Part shown: one piece after another, positions 15,079 through 21,430 of the stretch
How positions within the stretch are numbered: the first letter of the stretch is position 1
Layout of the letters: each line of letters opens with the position of its first letter
IMG/VR virus record: IMGVR_UViG_3300006875_000200
Span: 1-21,625 of that record
Length of the DNA stretch: 21,625 bases
From: a virus
Strand: one strand, 5' to 3'
Made by a program: the position numbers and the translations under genes
Notes under the pieces: model-generated
The model's input: the letters and a program-made list of their open reading frames with translations, nothing else
Told to the model about the DNA's origin: nothing
Database searches by the model: none

Positions 15079-16114
15079 AATCTGTTTCCATTGTATCTGA
15101 ACCGTATTTGAATTCCTTAGAAGCAGCTTCGTTAATTTTATCCATCAATTCTTTAGTAAAATATTTTGACGGATCTTCATAAATATTCTTCTCAAATACC
15201 TTGACTCCATTTGGAAATTCAATTCGTGTTCCCGATTTACTCAGTATACCATGCTTTAGTGCTAAGTCAATAAGACCATAATATGGATCGAGTCCTGTTT
15301 CGTAATTCAAACGAACATCTACCATTTGATTCTCTTTTGCAAATCTTCCCTTGTGTAGTTTACAATGAATAATATTTCCGATTACTTCACCCGATGAATC
15401 TTTATCCTTTTTCTTTGAAAGATAAACAATAACAGACGCGGCATACTTTAGTCCAGTACCACCACCCATTTCTTTCATCGGAACATAGGAACCAACAACA
15501 TCATAAGTATGATTTGTTAGAAGCATAGGAATCTTTGCAAATCCTAACTTTACCGTTAAAACACGGAAAGTAGCTTTGATTACTTGTGCTCTGGTCATAT
15601 CTCGAACTTCCTTACCTTCGGCAGTATCAGTCATTTCTTTAGAAGTTGACAACATACCCAAAGAATCTAGAACAATCATCATCTTCTTTTGTTTCTCTTT
15701 TGGAAGTTCAAGATACTTATCAACAATCGTGATTGCTTGCTTTCTAAACTCTTCAACAGTTCCTACAGGGAATACTGCAACTCTGTCTGGGTCGATTCCG
15801 CGTGACTTAAACATATCAGATGTTACTGCTTGTTCTGAATCAAAATAAAGAACAAACGCTTCGGGATTATCATTCAAGAACTTTGAAATAATTCCCATTG
15901 TAATATAAGTTTTACCAGTAGCTTGTTCTCCTGCCAAAGCAATAATTTTATTGTCAGGAATCCCTCCATGAATATCACCACAAAGAAGAGCATTCAAAAT
16001 ATAACAACCAGTATCCAAATACTTCTCAACATCGCTGCCAGGAAGACCATTTGAAACTAGTGATGCATACTTATTACCAGACTCTTTAATCAATGAATTT
16101 AAAATATCAGACAT
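15068..16114 (-). CDS. uvsX: UvsX recombinase (RecA family)
   Basis: A 348-aa strand-exchange ATPase. Walker A is GEQATGKT (62-69), FDSEQAV (91-97) holds the catalytic Glu, Walker B is MMIVLD (145-150), and [11 protein letters not shown] carries the sensor-like polar residue. The disordered DNA-binding loop carries [11 protein letters not shown]. The acidic tail ([12 protein letters not shown]) is typical and may contact partners. In T4-like phages UvsX drives recombination-dependent replication and repair together with UvsY, gp32 and UvsW, none of which is seen here. A TGAGGTAA ribosome site overlaps the polymerase stop, 8 bases upstream. Confidence 0.95.
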   Translation of the reverse strand: MSDILNSLIKESGNKYASLVSNGLPGSDVEKYLDTGCYILNALLCGDIHGGIPDNKIIALAGEQATGKTYITMGIISKFLNDNPEAFVLYFDSEQAVTSDMFKSRGIDPDRVAVFPVGTVEEFRKQAITIVDKYLELPKEKQKKMMIVLDSLGMLSTSKEMTDTAEGKEVRDMTRAQVIKATFRVLTVKLGFAKIPMLLTNHTYDVVGSYVPMKEMGGGTGLKYAASVIVYLSKKKDKDSSGEVIGNIIHCKLHKGRFAKENQMVDVRLNYETGLDPYYGLIDLALKHGILSKSGTRIEFPNGVKVFEKNIYEDPSKYFTKELMDKINEAASKEFKYGSDTMETDYEL

Positions 16115-16122
16115 AATTTACC

Positions 16123-17274
16123 TCATTCAAATAAACTTTCAAGTGTTGACTTTTGTTCCATTTGCCAACCGATTGCATTTACAATTGTGGAGAGAGGGTC
16201 AATAAACGACTTCTCAAAATGCATGTTGTAATCCACATATCCTTCAATTTTGAATTCCTTTGGTACTACTGAAGGAAACGATAGTACCTGGTCTTCACCC
16301 TTAAATCCACCAAGAGGATTTGGTTTCTTTAGATGAAGATATTTAATCTTCTCACCTTCACCAACCATTCTATACTTCTTATCTAGTCCTAGTTTTTGAA
16401 TGTGGTGATTGTAAATCAAAGCACCCTTGACCGCAATAGGAGTAGATTTCTTATAGATTTGATATGGGTCTGCATACTTATCCATTCCATTCACGGAACG
16501 AGGAAATGCAATAACTTCCATTGGCATTTTCATAAACCGAGTTTTGAAGTTTTGAACATATTCGATAAGCGTATTGCAGTCTTTGTTTAATATGATATCA
16601 ATTGCTTTTTCCAACTCTTCTCGCACAACCTTCGGTGTAGAGCTTCGGGTAGTCTCAATACCCATGATTTTTAATTTAGGAGAAGTATAACGAACTCCTT
16701 CTGAATCCCAAACATTCAACATATATCGCTTCTTGGCAGTCCATACACCCTTGTTTGCGATGACTTCTCGACCCATCTTCATCTTATTCTCATACGCATT
16801 CATAAGATTTGCAAGTTCTTCAAACTTCTTATCAATGAATGGAACAACCACTTCCTCTGCAAACTTATCCAAGAAATCAACAACGGTTTTATTATCAGGC
16901 AAGGAAACTGGTTTACCATCAAAAAGACCCTTGTTAGGATAAATCTTCTTGACAATTGCATCAAGGCAAAGATAAACAGAATCAGTGTCTGACGCCACAA
17001 CATAATCAAAATCAGCAGTGCCTACCATCTTGTTGATGTATCTGTTAAGTTCTTGTCCAATCCATTGAATAGACAACTGACCAGACAGAGTGATTGCCTC
17101 TGCGAGTTCAGTTGAATAATATCGGAACCATTCGTTTCCAATAGCGCCGTATGCTGAATTAAGTTGAATCTTACGAACAAGTTGAAAGTTATGATATTTT
17201 GAAATGTCATATTCAAATTGTTTCTTCAACGACAATAATTCGTCGTTTGTCATCTTACTGTAGTCTTTTGACAT
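16123..17274 (-). CDS. 43: C-terminal half of a split family B DNA polymerase (gp43-like)
   Basis: A 383-aa protein matching only the C-terminal part of T4 gp43: motif B KIQLNSAYGAIGNEWFRYY (35-53), motif C ASDTDSVY (94-101) with the two catalytic Asp, KKRY at 181-184, then the thumb, ending in SLFE like a clamp-binding tail. The exonuclease domain, motif A (DxxSLYPS) and most of the fingers are missing, and nothing upstream in the window encodes them. It starts cleanly at ATG 17274 behind a GAGG site, right after a terminator, so it is a separate gene and not a broken ORF. No intein-like sequence precedes motif B. A separate N-terminal subunit must exist elsewhere if the polymerase is active. 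First gene of the replication operon. Confidence 0.92.
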   Translation of the reverse strand: MSKDYSKMTNDELLSLKKQFEYDISKYHNFQLVRKIQLNSAYGAIGNEWFRYYSTELAEAITLSGQLSIQWIGQELNRYINKMVGTADFDYVVASDTDSVYLCLDAIVKKIYPNKGLFDGKPVSLPDNKTVVDFLDKFAEEVVVPFIDKKFEELANLMNAYENKMKMGREVIANKGVWTAKKRYMLNVWDSEGVRYTSPKLKIMGIETTRSSTPKVVREELEKAIDIILNKDCNTLIEYVQNFKTRFMKMPMEVIAFPRSVNGMDKYADPYQIYKKSTPIAVKGALIYNHHIQKLGLDKKYRMVGEGEKIKYLHLKKPNPLGGFKGEDQVLSFPSVVPKEFKIEGYVDYNMHFEKSFIDPLSTIVNAIGWQMEQKSTLESLFE

Positions 17275-17290
17275 TTAATCCTCGTTCACA

Positions 17291-17296
17291 ATTATA
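17291..17296 (-). promoter_or_regulatory. Possible -10 box for the replication operon
   Basis: TATAAT on the minus strand, with TG directly before it, lies between a terminator and the polymerase gene. A weak TTGTGC lies 16 bases upstream, inside the terminator stem. The predicted start would be close to the GAGG site. A promoter is needed here if the terminator works, but the box itself is weakly supported. Confidence 0.4.
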
Positions 17297-17300
17297 CATC

Positions 17301-17331
17301 AATAAAAAATCCGCACAAGGATTACTTGTGC
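17301..17331 (-). terminator. Terminator after the metallophosphoesterase
   Basis: On the minus strand a 7-bp stem GCACAAG/CTTGTGC with loop TAATC is followed by GGATTTTTTATT. The stop codon TAA of the metallophosphoesterase lies in the loop, so the end of the gene and the terminator are the same bases. Confidence 0.8.
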
Positions 17332-17873
17332 AGATTATAAAGTTCAAGAATTCTCTCTATCGCTATTGGTTTATAGTTTAAACTTTCAGAGTCAACACCA
17401 ATATCAAATCTCATAAATTCACCCTCTCTTGGTTTTGTGATAAATCCAAGTTTTCCATGGCAATGACCATGAAGATTTATTGGACAGGATTTATTCCATG
17501 TGTGAAGAGGATAATGAGAAAGGCAGATACCGTTTTTCTTGTAGTTGAGTTCAAGATAAGTATTTACACTTTTAAATTTTGCCTTCTTAAGAAATTCAGA
17601 AGTTGGTTTTGGATCGTGATTTCCAAGAACTAAATGAATACTCTTGCATTTTAGATGGTCAAGAATTTCATTTGTTTTTTTTAGCCAATGAATATTTCTA
17701 TCCATGCAAAAATCACCAAGATGGTACAGGGTGTCTTTCTTTGTAACCACCGAATTAATATTCTCAATAAGAGACTTATTCATCTCTGCTACATTTTCGT
17801 AGATAAGATGACGGTCGGTGTATTTAAGAATGTTGTTGTGGTTAAAGTGTGTGTCACTTATGAAGTATATCAT
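17322..17873 (-). CDS. Calcineurin-like metallophosphoesterase
   Basis: A 183-aa two-metal phosphoesterase. All family motifs are present: SDTHFNH (D7, H9), GDF (D54), GNHD (84-87), SHYP (H120) and HGHCHG (H135, H137). It is the short, single-domain form common in phages. The substrate may be a nucleotide, a cyclic nucleotide, RNA or a phosphoprotein and cannot be told from sequence. Its ATG overlaps the previous stop as ATGA, and its stop codon lies in a terminator. An anti-defence role (breaking signalling nucleotides) is possible but is only a guess. Confidence 0.88.
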   Translation of the reverse strand: MIYFISDTHFNHNNILKYTDRHLIYENVAEMNKSLIENINSVVTKKDTLYHLGDFCMDRNIHWLKKTNEILDHLKCKSIHLVLGNHDPKPTSEFLKKAKFKSVNTYLELNYKKNGICLSHYPLHTWNKSCPINLHGHCHGKLGFITKPREGEFMRFDIGVDSESLNYKPIAIERILELYNLHK

Positions 17874-18070
17874 TCAATTAAAAAGTCACGAGTATCAACT
17901 TTACTTCGTGCATCCTCTAAAATTCTCCGTGAAGCTTCAGAATATCCAATTTTATATTCTTCCCAATATGGGGAATCGGGTTCTAATGAAATAACTGACC
18001 TATTTGTTTTTCCCATCATTCGGTCTTGATATCCGTCTTTGTATCCCTGTCCCGCAGTATAACTATTCAT
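17870..18070 (-). CDS. Small orphan protein
   Basis: A 66-aa charged, Tyr- and Gly-rich protein with GQGYKDGYQDRMMG near the start and YKIGYSEASRRILED later, which look like two related GY-centred helical segments. No signal or membrane segment. I chose ATG 18070 because its ATGA overlaps the previous stop; the longer reading would start at TTG 18136. It is coupled at both ends to its neighbours. Function unknown. Confidence 0.65.
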   Translation of the reverse strand: MNSYTAGQGYKDGYQDRMMGKTNRSVISLEPDSPYWEEYKIGYSEASRRILEDARSKVDTRDFLIE

Positions 18071-18339
18071 TTTGTATCCAATCTGTACAAAACTATATCT
18101 CTTTCCCCAAGGTCTGTATCTTTCCAACGAATCCAATAACCATCACGAATTAAATCATTCATGGCATTTACTTGATATTCTTTGAAAAAAGAAATCCTGT
18201 TGTCTTTATTTCTAATCACATCAAGAACTTCATACTCTACATCCACATACCAACCAGCGCAATGTATATCTTCAGAATATTTTGATATTGCGTCTTCAGT
18301 TATTTCTTTCAAGTGTTTTAGTCTTAAGGTATTTACCAT
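18067..18339 (-). CDS. Small orphan protein
   Basis: A 90-aa protein, charged and apparently soluble, with a helical N-terminus (LRLKHLKEITEDAISKY) and a mixed strand/helix remainder rich in Trp and Asp. GGAG five bases before ATG 18339 sets the start; the longer reading would begin at a TTG in the ribosome site. Its first 44 bases overlap the end of the metallopeptidase gene in another frame, a larger overlap than elsewhere in this operon. I recognise no family. Confidence 0.65.
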   Translation of the reverse strand: MVNTLRLKHLKEITEDAISKYSEDIHCAGWYVDVEYEVLDVIRNKDNRISFFKEYQVNAMNDLIRDGYWIRWKDTDLGERDIVLYRLDTK

Positions 18340-18622
18340 TTTTATCTCCAAACATTTTAATTATAGCTTCAGAAATTATAGATGCAGTGTTTCCAACTGC
18401 TTCTTCACAGAGCTCAGGGCGAGATGCATGCAAAACTTCATGTACCAAAGTGTCAAGCGTATCTTTCGTATTAAGGTCATTTCTTATCCAAATCTCAGGA
18501 GCTTTAATTGTATGGTCATAAGCATCATCACACTCACCATAGGACTCTGGGAGATATTTAGGATCGACTATTTTGATTGTCCAAACCTTATTGTCGATTT
18601 TTAATTTAATTTTGCTTTTCAT
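18296..18622 (-). CDS. Small HExxH zinc metallopeptidase-like protein
   Basis: A 108-aa protein with LVHEVLHA (59-66), a zinc HExxH motif with H61, E62 and H65, and an acidic LCEEAVG (71-77) that could supply the third ligand, as in minimal gluzincins. The part before it (YGECDDAYDHTIKAPEIWI) fits the strand that borders the active site in these small peptidases. The target is unknown. The ATG lies 4 bases after the tRNA-Thr 3' end, and no ribosome site is evident, so it probably relies on tRNA processing or a structured leader. Confidence 0.7.
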   Translation of the reverse strand: MKSKIKLKIDNKVWTIKIVDPKYLPESYGECDDAYDHTIKAPEIWIRNDLNTKDTLDTLVHEVLHASRPELCEEAVGNTASIISEAIIKMFGDKNGKYLKTKTLERNN

Positions 18623-18625
18623 AAA

Positions 18626-18697
18626 AGCCGCCTGTGAGATTCGAACTCACGACCTATGCTTTACAAAAGCATGGCTCTACCGCTGAGCTAAGGTGGC
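18626..18697 (-). tRNA. tRNA-Thr (TGT)
   Basis: Cloverleaf on the minus strand: acceptor GCCACCT/AGGCGGC with an A.C mismatch at the fourth pair, D-stem GCTC/GAGC, anticodon loop TTTGTAA (anticodon TGT), T-stem GTGAG/CTCAC with TTCGAAT. No encoded CCA. It lies between the ParB-like gene and the metallopeptidase and is probably cut from their shared transcript. Confidence 0.93.
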
Positions 18698-18704
18698 TAG
18701 AGTT

Positions 18705-19916
18705 TTACTCTTCTAGATTAAGAATATTATTAAGTTTGTTGGTTGCTACTTTCTTTCCAACAATCTTAACCGAAGTGGTATGTGGTGTAGTAAGATTGGT
18801 CTTGAGTCGTTCGTCCACTGGAATAATATCTCGTCCAGAAGCAATCTCATCAAGAGTTGCAGCCGCAAATCCAATAACTTCATAAATCTTATTCTTTGGG
18901 CGAATATTTTTGCCAGATCCACTCAAATCGTATGCACGGATTGCAGTATTATAGCAATTATCAAGATCACGAATAAGTGCTCGACTCTTTTTCTTCAAAT
19001 CATTTTCATCTTGAGTCTGAAAGTCATTAACATTAAATACAATCTTTTGACGCCGACCAGTTTCAGAATAATCAGCAATCATTCGACCATAACCTCGGGT
19101 TGGATCGGAACAATCAAACAAATGATATTCTCCCTTTCCAAATTTATTTAGAATTTCATTTCCACCAGACTTCAAAGCCCTCTTGAATTCCTTTTGAGTG
19201 CGAATAACAACATCAGTTCTACCTTGCCTCTGTTGTGCAATTCTAATAATTTCAGTCAAAGTCGCATCGGATTTTGTGAAAGAAATATAATCAGGATTCA
19301 TTGAAATAGTATGACGAATCTCATCTTCATCTACTTCACCATACTTATCAATAAAGGTTCCATCACTGATGCCAGATGCAATCACCTTTGCAACATCATA
19401 CTTTGTAGCCTTTGTTTGTACAAGATGATCCACATTAGACTTTAGACTATAAAAATTGATGACCGAATCACGGGAAAACTTGCCATTCTTCTTTGCAGAA
19501 ATAATGTTAAAAACAAACTTTTCCATACCCAATGACATCATTGCTTCTGACCTGTGGTGTCCCTGAACAAGTCGATACTTCTTATTATTATATTTCTTCA
19601 TCTCTGTGCCATCATTAGCAATGACACATGGAAGGGGTTGACCAATACACCAACCTCGGGTTTCAAAATCTGCCTTTAGACCCTTAATGGCGACTTCATT
19701 TGCCTTATCTTCTCGGACCTCATTGGTGCCATCATTCTGAAAGAAGATATCATCAAAATCAATTTCTTTGCGGTCAACAATCGTGACGCCTGGAACAGAC
19801 CCTGATGCCAATTCACCCAACTTGAAGTTTTCAAAAGTCTTCAAACTTACAGTAGTAATGTCAATAAAATTTGACATAGTTAAAAATTTTCTGCCACTAA
19901 GTGGCATATTAAGCAA
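18705..19916 (-). CDS. ParB-like N-terminal domain protein
   Basis: A 403-aa protein. Residues about 67-140 form a ParB/Srx-like domain: VREDKANEVAIKGL, then GQPLPCVIA, then YRLVQGHHRSEAMMSLG with the GHHR box (119-122) that in ParB binds CTP and in relatives forms a nuclease or kinase site. The C-terminal two thirds are helical and charged, with no domain I recognise. A GGAGGTAAAA site precedes TTG 19916, so I kept this start; ATG 19907 and ATG 19877 are alternatives. It is the first gene behind a strong sigma70-type promoter with an overlapping palindrome, so early expression and repression are likely. Phage ParB-like proteins have varied roles; partitioning is not implied. Confidence 0.75.
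   Translation of the reverse strand: MLNMPLSGRKFLTMSNFIDITTVSLKTFENFKLGELASGSVPGVTIVDRKEIDFDDIFFQNDGTNEVREDKANEVAIKGLKADFETRGWCIGQPLPCVIANDGTEMKKYNNKKYRLVQGHHRSEAMMSLGMEKFVFNIISAKKNGKFSRDSVINFYSLKSNVDHLVQTKATKYDVAKVIASGISDGTFIDKYGEVDEDEIRHTISMNPDYISFTKSDATLTEIIRIAQQRQGRTDVVIRTQKEFKRALKSGGNEILNKFGKGEYHLFDCSDPTRGYGRMIADYSETGRRQKIVFNVNDFQTQDENDLKKKSRALIRDLDNCYNTAIRAYDLSGSGKNIRPKNKIYEVIGFAAATLDEIASGRDIIPVDERLKTNLTTPHTTSVKIVGKKVATNKLNNILNLEE
19892..19906 (-). other. Hairpin at the start of the ParB-like gene
   Basis: TGCCAC TTA GTGGCA on the minus strand is a perfect 6-bp stem with a 3-base loop, 14 bases before ATG 19877 and just after TTG 19916/ATG 19907. It could mask or pause translation between the alternative starts, or be an operator. 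Confidence 0.4.
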
Positions 19917-19940
19917 TTTTACCTCCGCTCAACTACATCG

Positions 19941-19956
19941 TTGAAACTGTTTTCAA
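19941..19956 (-). other. Hairpin in the ParB-like leader
   Basis: TTGAAA and TTTCAA form a 6-bp stem with a 4-base loop in the predicted 67-base 5' leader, upstream of the GGAGG site. With a CAAC/GTTG pair beside it and the hairpin at 19892-19906 it gives a structured leader. Confidence 0.3.
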
Positions 19957-19989
19957 GGTGTGCTTTTACTTGCACTTGCTATGTGAATA

Positions 19990-20017
19990 ATTATACTCAT
20001 TGAACTTTTAGTGTCAA
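19990..20017 (-). promoter_or_regulatory. Strong sigma70-type promoter of the ParB-like operon
   Basis: On the minus strand TTGACA (20017-20012) and TATAAT (19995-19990) are both perfect consensus boxes with a 16-base spacer. The start should be near 19983, about 67 bases before the gene. This is a typical early phage promoter used by unmodified host polymerase. Confidence 0.85.
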
Positions 20018-20026
20018 GCACTAAAA
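20006..20026. promoter_or_regulatory. Palindromic operator candidate over the -35 box
   Basis: TTTTAGTG and CACTAAAA form a perfect 8-bp inverted repeat with a 5-base centre that contains part of the -35 hexamer. A dimeric repressor bound here would block the promoter. There is no U-run after it, so it is not a terminator. Confidence 0.55.
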
Positions 20027-20043
20027 CAATGAATGTTTAAAAA

Positions 20044-20116
20044 CTCTCTGAACTGGATTCGAACCAGTGACTTGCGAGTTAACAGCTCGCCGCTCTACCT
20101 GCTGAGCTATCAGAGA
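20044..20116 (-). tRNA. tRNA-Asn (GTT)
   Basis: Acceptor TCTCTGA/TCAGAGA with discriminator G, D-stem GCTC/GAGC, anticodon stem GCGAG/CTCGC with loop CTGTTAA (anticodon GTT), T-stem ACTGG/CCAGT. No encoded CCA. Its first bases also hold the stop codon of the small ORF upstream. Confidence 0.95.
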
Positions 20117-20223
20117 AGATATTCAATAATTAAAAAAAATGTTACCATGAACACAACGGCGGTTATTAGACCTAAAAAATAGGCATAAATCATAGAACGG
20201 TCTTCATTATCTTTTAATTGCAT
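20110..20223 (-). CDS. Possible 37-aa membrane peptide between two tRNAs
   Basis: ATG 20223 lies 2 bases after the tRNA-Tyr 3' end and the TGA stop lies in the first bases of tRNA-Asn. The product has a charged start (MQLKDNEDR) and one 20-residue hydrophobic helix (FLGLITAVVFMVTFFLIIEYLL). There is no obvious ribosome site outside the tRNA. A clean transmembrane helix filling the whole gap argues for a real gene, but it could be chance. Confidence 0.4.
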   Translation of the reverse strand: MQLKDNEDRSMIYAYFLGLITAVVFMVTFFLIIEYLL

Positions 20224-20225
20224 AA

Positions 20226-20306
20226 TGGATGATGAAGGACTTGCACCTACGAAGTCTAAGACAGCAGATTTACAGTCTGCCCCCGTTGCTGCTTGGGTAA
20301 TCATCC
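20226..20306 (-). tRNA. tRNA-Tyr (GTA)
   Basis: Acceptor GGATGAT/ATCATCC with discriminator A, anticodon stem GCAGA/TCTGC with loop CTGTAAA (anticodon GTA), and the long variable arm expected for bacterial-type tRNA-Tyr. No encoded CCA. Confidence 0.94.
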
Positions 20307-20309
20307 TCA

Positions 20310-20381
20310 AGCGGAAGACGAGATTCGAACTCGCAACATTTAGATTGGAAATCTAAAGCTCTACCGTTGAGCTACATCCGC
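20310..20381 (-). tRNA. tRNA-Gly (TCC)
   Basis: Acceptor GCGGATG/CTTCCGC with one T.T mismatch at the sixth pair, D-stem GCTC/GAGC, anticodon stem TTAGA/TCTAA with loop TTTCCAA (anticodon TCC), T-stem GCGAG/CTCGT. No encoded CCA. Confidence 0.93.
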
Positions 20382-20382
20382 A

Positions 20383-20742
20383 TCATTTCAAAGTCAAGAG
20401 ATACTTGGTCTTGTGTAATTCACCAAGCATATCGTCACGAATATTTAAAAGGTCAGTATCAGATGATTGTAGTCCCTTTGGAAGTTCATTAATCAAATAA
20501 TTTATAGCATTATCGACTACTTCTAGTGGAGTAGCTGGTTCATAATTTGCTAATGAAATATCAAAAGAAGAATCTGTTCGAATACGACCGTATTTACCAA
20601 AATATGTCTCTGCAAAAGTATCAATCAAATCATCAAGCGATTCATATAGACCACCAAGTGCTTGATGTTCTGCATAAGATTTAGTCTGCCAATGAAAAAT
20701 ACGAATTTGATTATGTAGTGTCAATAGTTTAGATACAAACAT
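20383..20742 (-). CDS. Dps/ferritin-like small phage protein
   Basis: A 119-aa helical protein. Its first 50 residues follow the Dps ferroxidase pattern: LLTLHNQIRIFHWQT with H10 and H17-W18, then H26, and DLIDTFAETYFG with D41 and E45 spaced four apart as in Dps. Dps proteins oxidise iron and protect DNA; at 119 aa this is shorter than the usual 150-170, so the four-helix bundle is cut down. A GGAGG site precedes the ATG. It lies among tRNA genes, ending 2 bases from tRNA-Gly. Iron binding is inferred from the pattern; it could be a ferritin-like fold without metal. Confidence 0.65.
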   Translation of the reverse strand: MFVSKLLTLHNQIRIFHWQTKSYAEHQALGGLYESLDDLIDTFAETYFGKYGRIRTDSSFDISLANYEPATPLEVVDNAINYLINELPKGLQSSDTDLLNIRDDMLGELHKTKYLLTLK

Positions 20743-20769
20743 CAGATGCCTCCTTTCTTATATATTCAA

Positions 20770-20840
20770 TTCCTTTGCTTGGATTCGAACCAAGAAACGA
20801 AGAACCAAAATCTCCAGTGATACCGTTTCACCACAAAGGA
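20770..20840 (-). tRNA. tRNA-Gln (TTG)
   Basis: Acceptor TCCTTTG/CAAAGGA with discriminator A, D-stem GTG/CAC, anticodon stem GGAGA/TCTTC (one G.T) with loop TTTTGGT (anticodon TTG), T-stem CTTGG/CCAAG. No encoded CCA. Only 1 base from the next tRNA. Confidence 0.93.
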
Positions 20841-20841
20841 A

Positions 20842-20923
20842 TGTCCGAGGTGGGGGTCGAACCCACATGCCGTGAAGCAATTGATTTTGAATCAATCGTG
20901 TATGCCAATTTCACCACTCAGAC
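20842..20923 (-). tRNA. tRNA-Leu (CAA)
   Basis: Acceptor GTCTGAG/CTCGGAC with one T.G pair and discriminator A, anticodon stem ATTGA/TCAAT with loop TTCAAAA (anticodon CAA), long variable arm TGCTTCACGGCA, T-stem GTGGG/CCCAC. No encoded CCA. Confidence 0.94.
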
Positions 20924-20935
20924 AAGTTTAATTAA

Positions 20936-21295
20936 TTAATCTAAGATATAATGTTGCACTCTATGACAATTAGCACAAAGAACAATACATTTATTCATTT
21001 CTTCTGTTAAAGATTCTAAAGAATGACAAGATTTGCTTAGCCTTGCTACATTTTCGTTTTTAGAATGAAGATGGTGAAAATCTAAAGCACACGCATATTC
21101 TTTATATCCACATTTATTGCAACCTTTTTCTAATTTGTATTGGTTTACAAATTCTGTATTTCTACTTCTAGTTTTTAGATTTCTTTCACGATACTTTTGT
21201 TTGTTTTGACTGTAGTATTCGTGTGCTTGTTTTTTTGTTTTTTGATAATAATCTTTTCTGTGTTGTTTTCTTTGTTCTGGATCTTTATATGGCAT
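20936..21295 (-). CDS. HNH endonuclease inside the tRNA cluster
   Basis: A 119-aa protein. The basic N-terminal half (about residues 1-50, rich in Lys, Arg, Gln and Tyr) is a probable DNA-binding arm. The HNH core follows: CNKCG (C59, C62), LDFHH (H74, H75), LCANCHRVQH (C107, C110, H111, H115), two Cys pairs holding zinc around a beta-beta-alpha metal site. Small free-standing HNH enzymes are common homing genes in T4-like phages and often sit between tRNA genes. I chose ATG 21295, 9 bases after GGAGG; the upstream ATG 21313 overlaps that site. Confidence 0.85.
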   Translation of the reverse strand: MPYKDPEQRKQHRKDYYQKTKKQAHEYYSQNKQKYRERNLKTRSRNTEFVNQYKLEKGCNKCGYKEYACALDFHHLHSKNENVARLSKSCHSLESLTEEMNKCIVLCANCHRVQHYILD

Positions 21296-21322
21296 GGTTA
21301 CAAACCTCCACATCTATATATG

Positions 21323-21337
21323 AATCCCAATGGGATT
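21323..21337. repeat. Inverted repeat at the tRNA-Leu(TAA) 3' end
   Basis: AATCCCA and TGGGATT are separated by one base. On the minus strand the tRNA 3' acceptor strand is followed directly by a copy resembling the 5' acceptor strand (TGGGATT), so the trailer could pair with the acceptor in place of the true 5' strand. Confidence 0.5.
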
Positions 21338-21411
21338 GGCGGGAGTCGAACCCGCACGCCGTTTGGCAACGCATTTTAAGTGCGTCGTGGCTGCCATTAC
21401 ACCACAATCCC
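21331..21411 (-). tRNA. tRNA-Leu (TAA)
   Basis: Acceptor GGGATTG/CAATCCC with discriminator A, anticodon stem ACGCA/TGCGT with loop CTTAAAA (anticodon TAA), long variable arm TGCCAAACGGCG, T-stem GCGGG/CCCGC. No encoded CCA. Confidence 0.95.
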
Positions 21412-21430
21412 TTTATATTCCCTTTATATT
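21409..21430. repeat. 11-bp tandem direct repeat at the 5' edge of tRNA-Leu
   Basis: CCCTTTATATT occurs twice back to back, 21409-21419 and 21420-21430. The first copy includes the first three bases of the tRNA and the second reaches the stop codon of the methyltransferase gene. Confidence 0.7.

Noticed and set aside
16123-19916. Idea that the polymerase is interrupted by an intron or intein.
   Set aside because: The C-terminal half has its own ribosome site and start codon, lacks intein ends, and no N-terminal half is found upstream in the window.
20110-20310. A 66-codon reading that runs through tRNA-Tyr.
   Set aside because: Its first 29 codons are the tRNA gene; only the last 37 codons could be a protein.
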